From contig CAJWHT010000010.1 in assembly GCA_913041495.1 (NCBI GenBank), positions 1 to 58,168 on the forward strand: 58,168 nucleotides of DNA. Reading direction: 5' to 3'. This document shows, piece by piece, positions 57,232-58,168 of this stretch (position 1 is the first letter of the stretch; each line of letters opens with the position of its first letter). The position numbers and the translations under genes were made by a program. Below the pieces are notes generated by a model. That model saw only the letters and a list, made by a program, of their open reading frames with translations, had not been told where the DNA came from and made no database searches. This stretch comes from an uncultured Desulfobacteraceae bacterium. GTDB lineage: Bacteria; Desulfobacterota; Desulfobacteria; Desulfobacterales; Desulfobacteraceae.

Positions 57232-58168
57232 ACCCTGAGCATTGAAATCAATTTATCGGTATCCACGGGCTTGGCCAGGTAATCGTTGGCACCGGCATCA
57301 ATGCATTTTTTCCGGTCCCCTTTCATGGCCTTTGCCGTCAAGGCGATGATGGGCATCCGCTTGTGGGTTTTGCGAATCTCCTCCATGGCCTCGTATCCGT
57401 CCATCCGGGGCATCATGATATCCATGAGGATGATATCGATATCCGCGTTGGCCCTTGTTTTTTCCACCCCTTCAACCCCGTCCCTGGCAATGAGAATAGT
57501 CATGTCCTTCTCTTCCAGTACCGAGGTCAGGGCAAATACGTTCCGCATATCATCATCCACGAGAAGGACGGTTTTGCCCTTGAGCACCCGGTCCTTGTCA
57601 TGGGAGAGTTTGAGCATGTCCTTCTTTTCCCTGGGCAGGTCAGCCTCCACCCGGTGCAGAAAAAGTGCGGACTCCTCCATCAGGCGTTCTGGAGATCTGA
57701 CCCCCTTGATGATGATGCTTTCCGTATACTTGCGAAGCTGGCTGTCCTCCTCCTGGGTCAGGTCCCTGCCGGTATACACAATCACCGGGATTTCCCCGCA
57801 GGCGGGATTGTTGCGTATCTTATCCAGGAGTTCAAACCCGGACATGTCTTCCAGGCCGAGATCCAGAATCATGCAGTCATATTGGTTCCCGGACAATTCC
57901 TCATAGGCTTTGGCTCCCGTGGAAACCATGGTGGTTTCCACGTCCCCGCCGCCAATGAGTTCACGGATGCTCTGGGACTGGATCTTATCATCTTCGACCA
58001 CCAGAAGCTTTCGCACCGGCCGGGTAATGATGTTCTCGATTTTCCCGAAGGTTTCCTCCACCTTTTCCAGGGTCACGGGCTTGGTCAAAAATCCCACGGC
58101 CCCCATGCGCATGGCGTCCATGGAACTGTCTGCCGCCGACATGAAATGAACCGGTATATGCCGCAGAT
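57216..58168 (-). CDS. C-terminal multi-receiver part of a hybrid histidine kinase (5' end outside window)
   Basis: About 317 residues are visible; the frame is open at base 58168, so the ATG at 58142 is internal. The visible part begins inside one receiver (HIPVHFMSAADS, GAVGFLTKPV). A second receiver follows (LLVVEDDKIQ, LDLGLEDMSGF) in which the usual Lys is replaced within SIIIKGV. A third is complete (VLLVDDDMRN, LMDIMMPRMDGYE, ALTAKAMKGD, YLAKPV). Multiple C-terminal receivers are typical of large hybrid kinases that end in a phosphorelay. The downstream cheR-cheB-GGDEF genes make it a chemosensory-like system whose output is c-di-GMP. Confidence 0.88.
   Translation of the reverse strand, partial: LRHIPVHFMSAADSSMDAMRMGAVGFLTKPVTLEKVEETFGKIENIITRPVRKLLVVEDDKIQSQSIRELIGGGDVETTMVSTGAKAYEELSGNQYDCMILDLGLEDMSGFELLDKIRNNPACGEIPVIVYTGRDLTQEEDSQLRKYTESIIIKGVRSPERLMEESALFLHRVEADLPREKKDMLKLSHDKDRVLKGKTVLLVDDDMRNVFALTSVLEEKDMTILIARDGVEGVEKTRANADIDIILMDIMMPRMDGYEAMEEIRKTHKRMPIIALTAKAMKGDRKKCIDAGANDYLAKPVDTDKLISMLRVWLYA

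Noticed and set aside
1-58168. CRISPR arrays, insertion sequences, prophage, integrons, rRNA genes and replication origins.
   Set aside because: I found no regularly spaced repeats, transposase or integrase motifs, phage structural genes or rRNA-like sequence anywhere in the window.

Overview
The window looks like chromosome from a Gram-negative, anaerobic, sulfate-reducer-like bacterium of the Desulfobacterota (a Desulfobacteraceae-type genome is my best guess). The reasons are a UGA-encoded selenoprotein, two complex molybdenum oxidoreductases, an FmdE-family protein, a TRAP-type binding protein, a stand-alone tungstate-binding protein and very many PAS/Cache/GAF histidine kinases and cyclic-di-GMP proteins. 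Base composition is moderately GC-rich and even. I see no rRNA, insertion sequence, CRISPR array, integrase or phage gene. Both ends cut through genes.

Layout. 1-6.9 kb: the 5' part of a Psr/Phs-like molybdenum enzyme, FmdE-like protein, an amino-acid-type binding protein that appears to have lost its middle, FKBP isomerase, divergent EamA exporter/LysR regulator, an EF-hand protein, a small Cys-rich triple-repeat protein, and tRNA-Val. 6.9-12.5 kb: a tight operon htpG-rimO-polyprenyl synthase-periplasmic protein joined by 4-base stop/start overlaps. 12.8-21.5 kb: three histidine kinases of different build, an M23 peptidase and a kinase-fold-like protein. 21.5-25.7 kb: YaeQ, orphan WtpA, a CxxC cluster protein, a permease and a rhodanese whose active-site residue is encoded by UGA, followed by a good bacterial SECIS hairpin. 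25.8-32 kb: a GGDEF-EAL sensor paired with an orphan TRAP binding protein, and a divergent family-3 binding protein. 32-36.3 kb: DNA-alkyl transferase, zinc phospholipase C-like protein, UMF1 transporter, an FMN reductase fused to an apparently dead LMW-phosphatase/ArsC domain, and a cupin. 36.3-38.3 kb: a polyprenyl sugar transferase followed by a PilZ protein. 39-45.2 kb: a PAS-LuxR regulator ahead of a TorD-DmsA-DmsB-DmsC-like operon with an extra exported protein. 45.4-49.3 kb: MscS channel and a GAF hybrid kinase with MshEN-like repeats. 49.3-54.6 kb: SelO, ferritin-like protein, a second triple-repeat Cys-rich protein, divergent pncB/pncA for NAD salvage, and a SLOG-like protein. 54.8-58.2 kb: hybrid kinase (partial)-CheR-CheB-REC-GGDEF operon.

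How the genes fit together. Signalling dominates: periplasmic binding proteins and Cache domains look outward, kinases and REC domains relay, and c-di-GMP is made and broken (two GGDEF proteins, one with EAL) and probably read (PilZ next to a surface-sugar transferase, MshEN-like kinase). Energy metabolism is represented by the two molybdenum enzymes, the dedicated TorD chaperone and a tungstate/molybdate-binding protein. The most notable single element is the selenocysteine rhodanese at 24040-24432. The FMN reductase-phosphatase fusion and the two C-x2-C-x10-C triple-repeat proteins are the best candidates for undescribed families.
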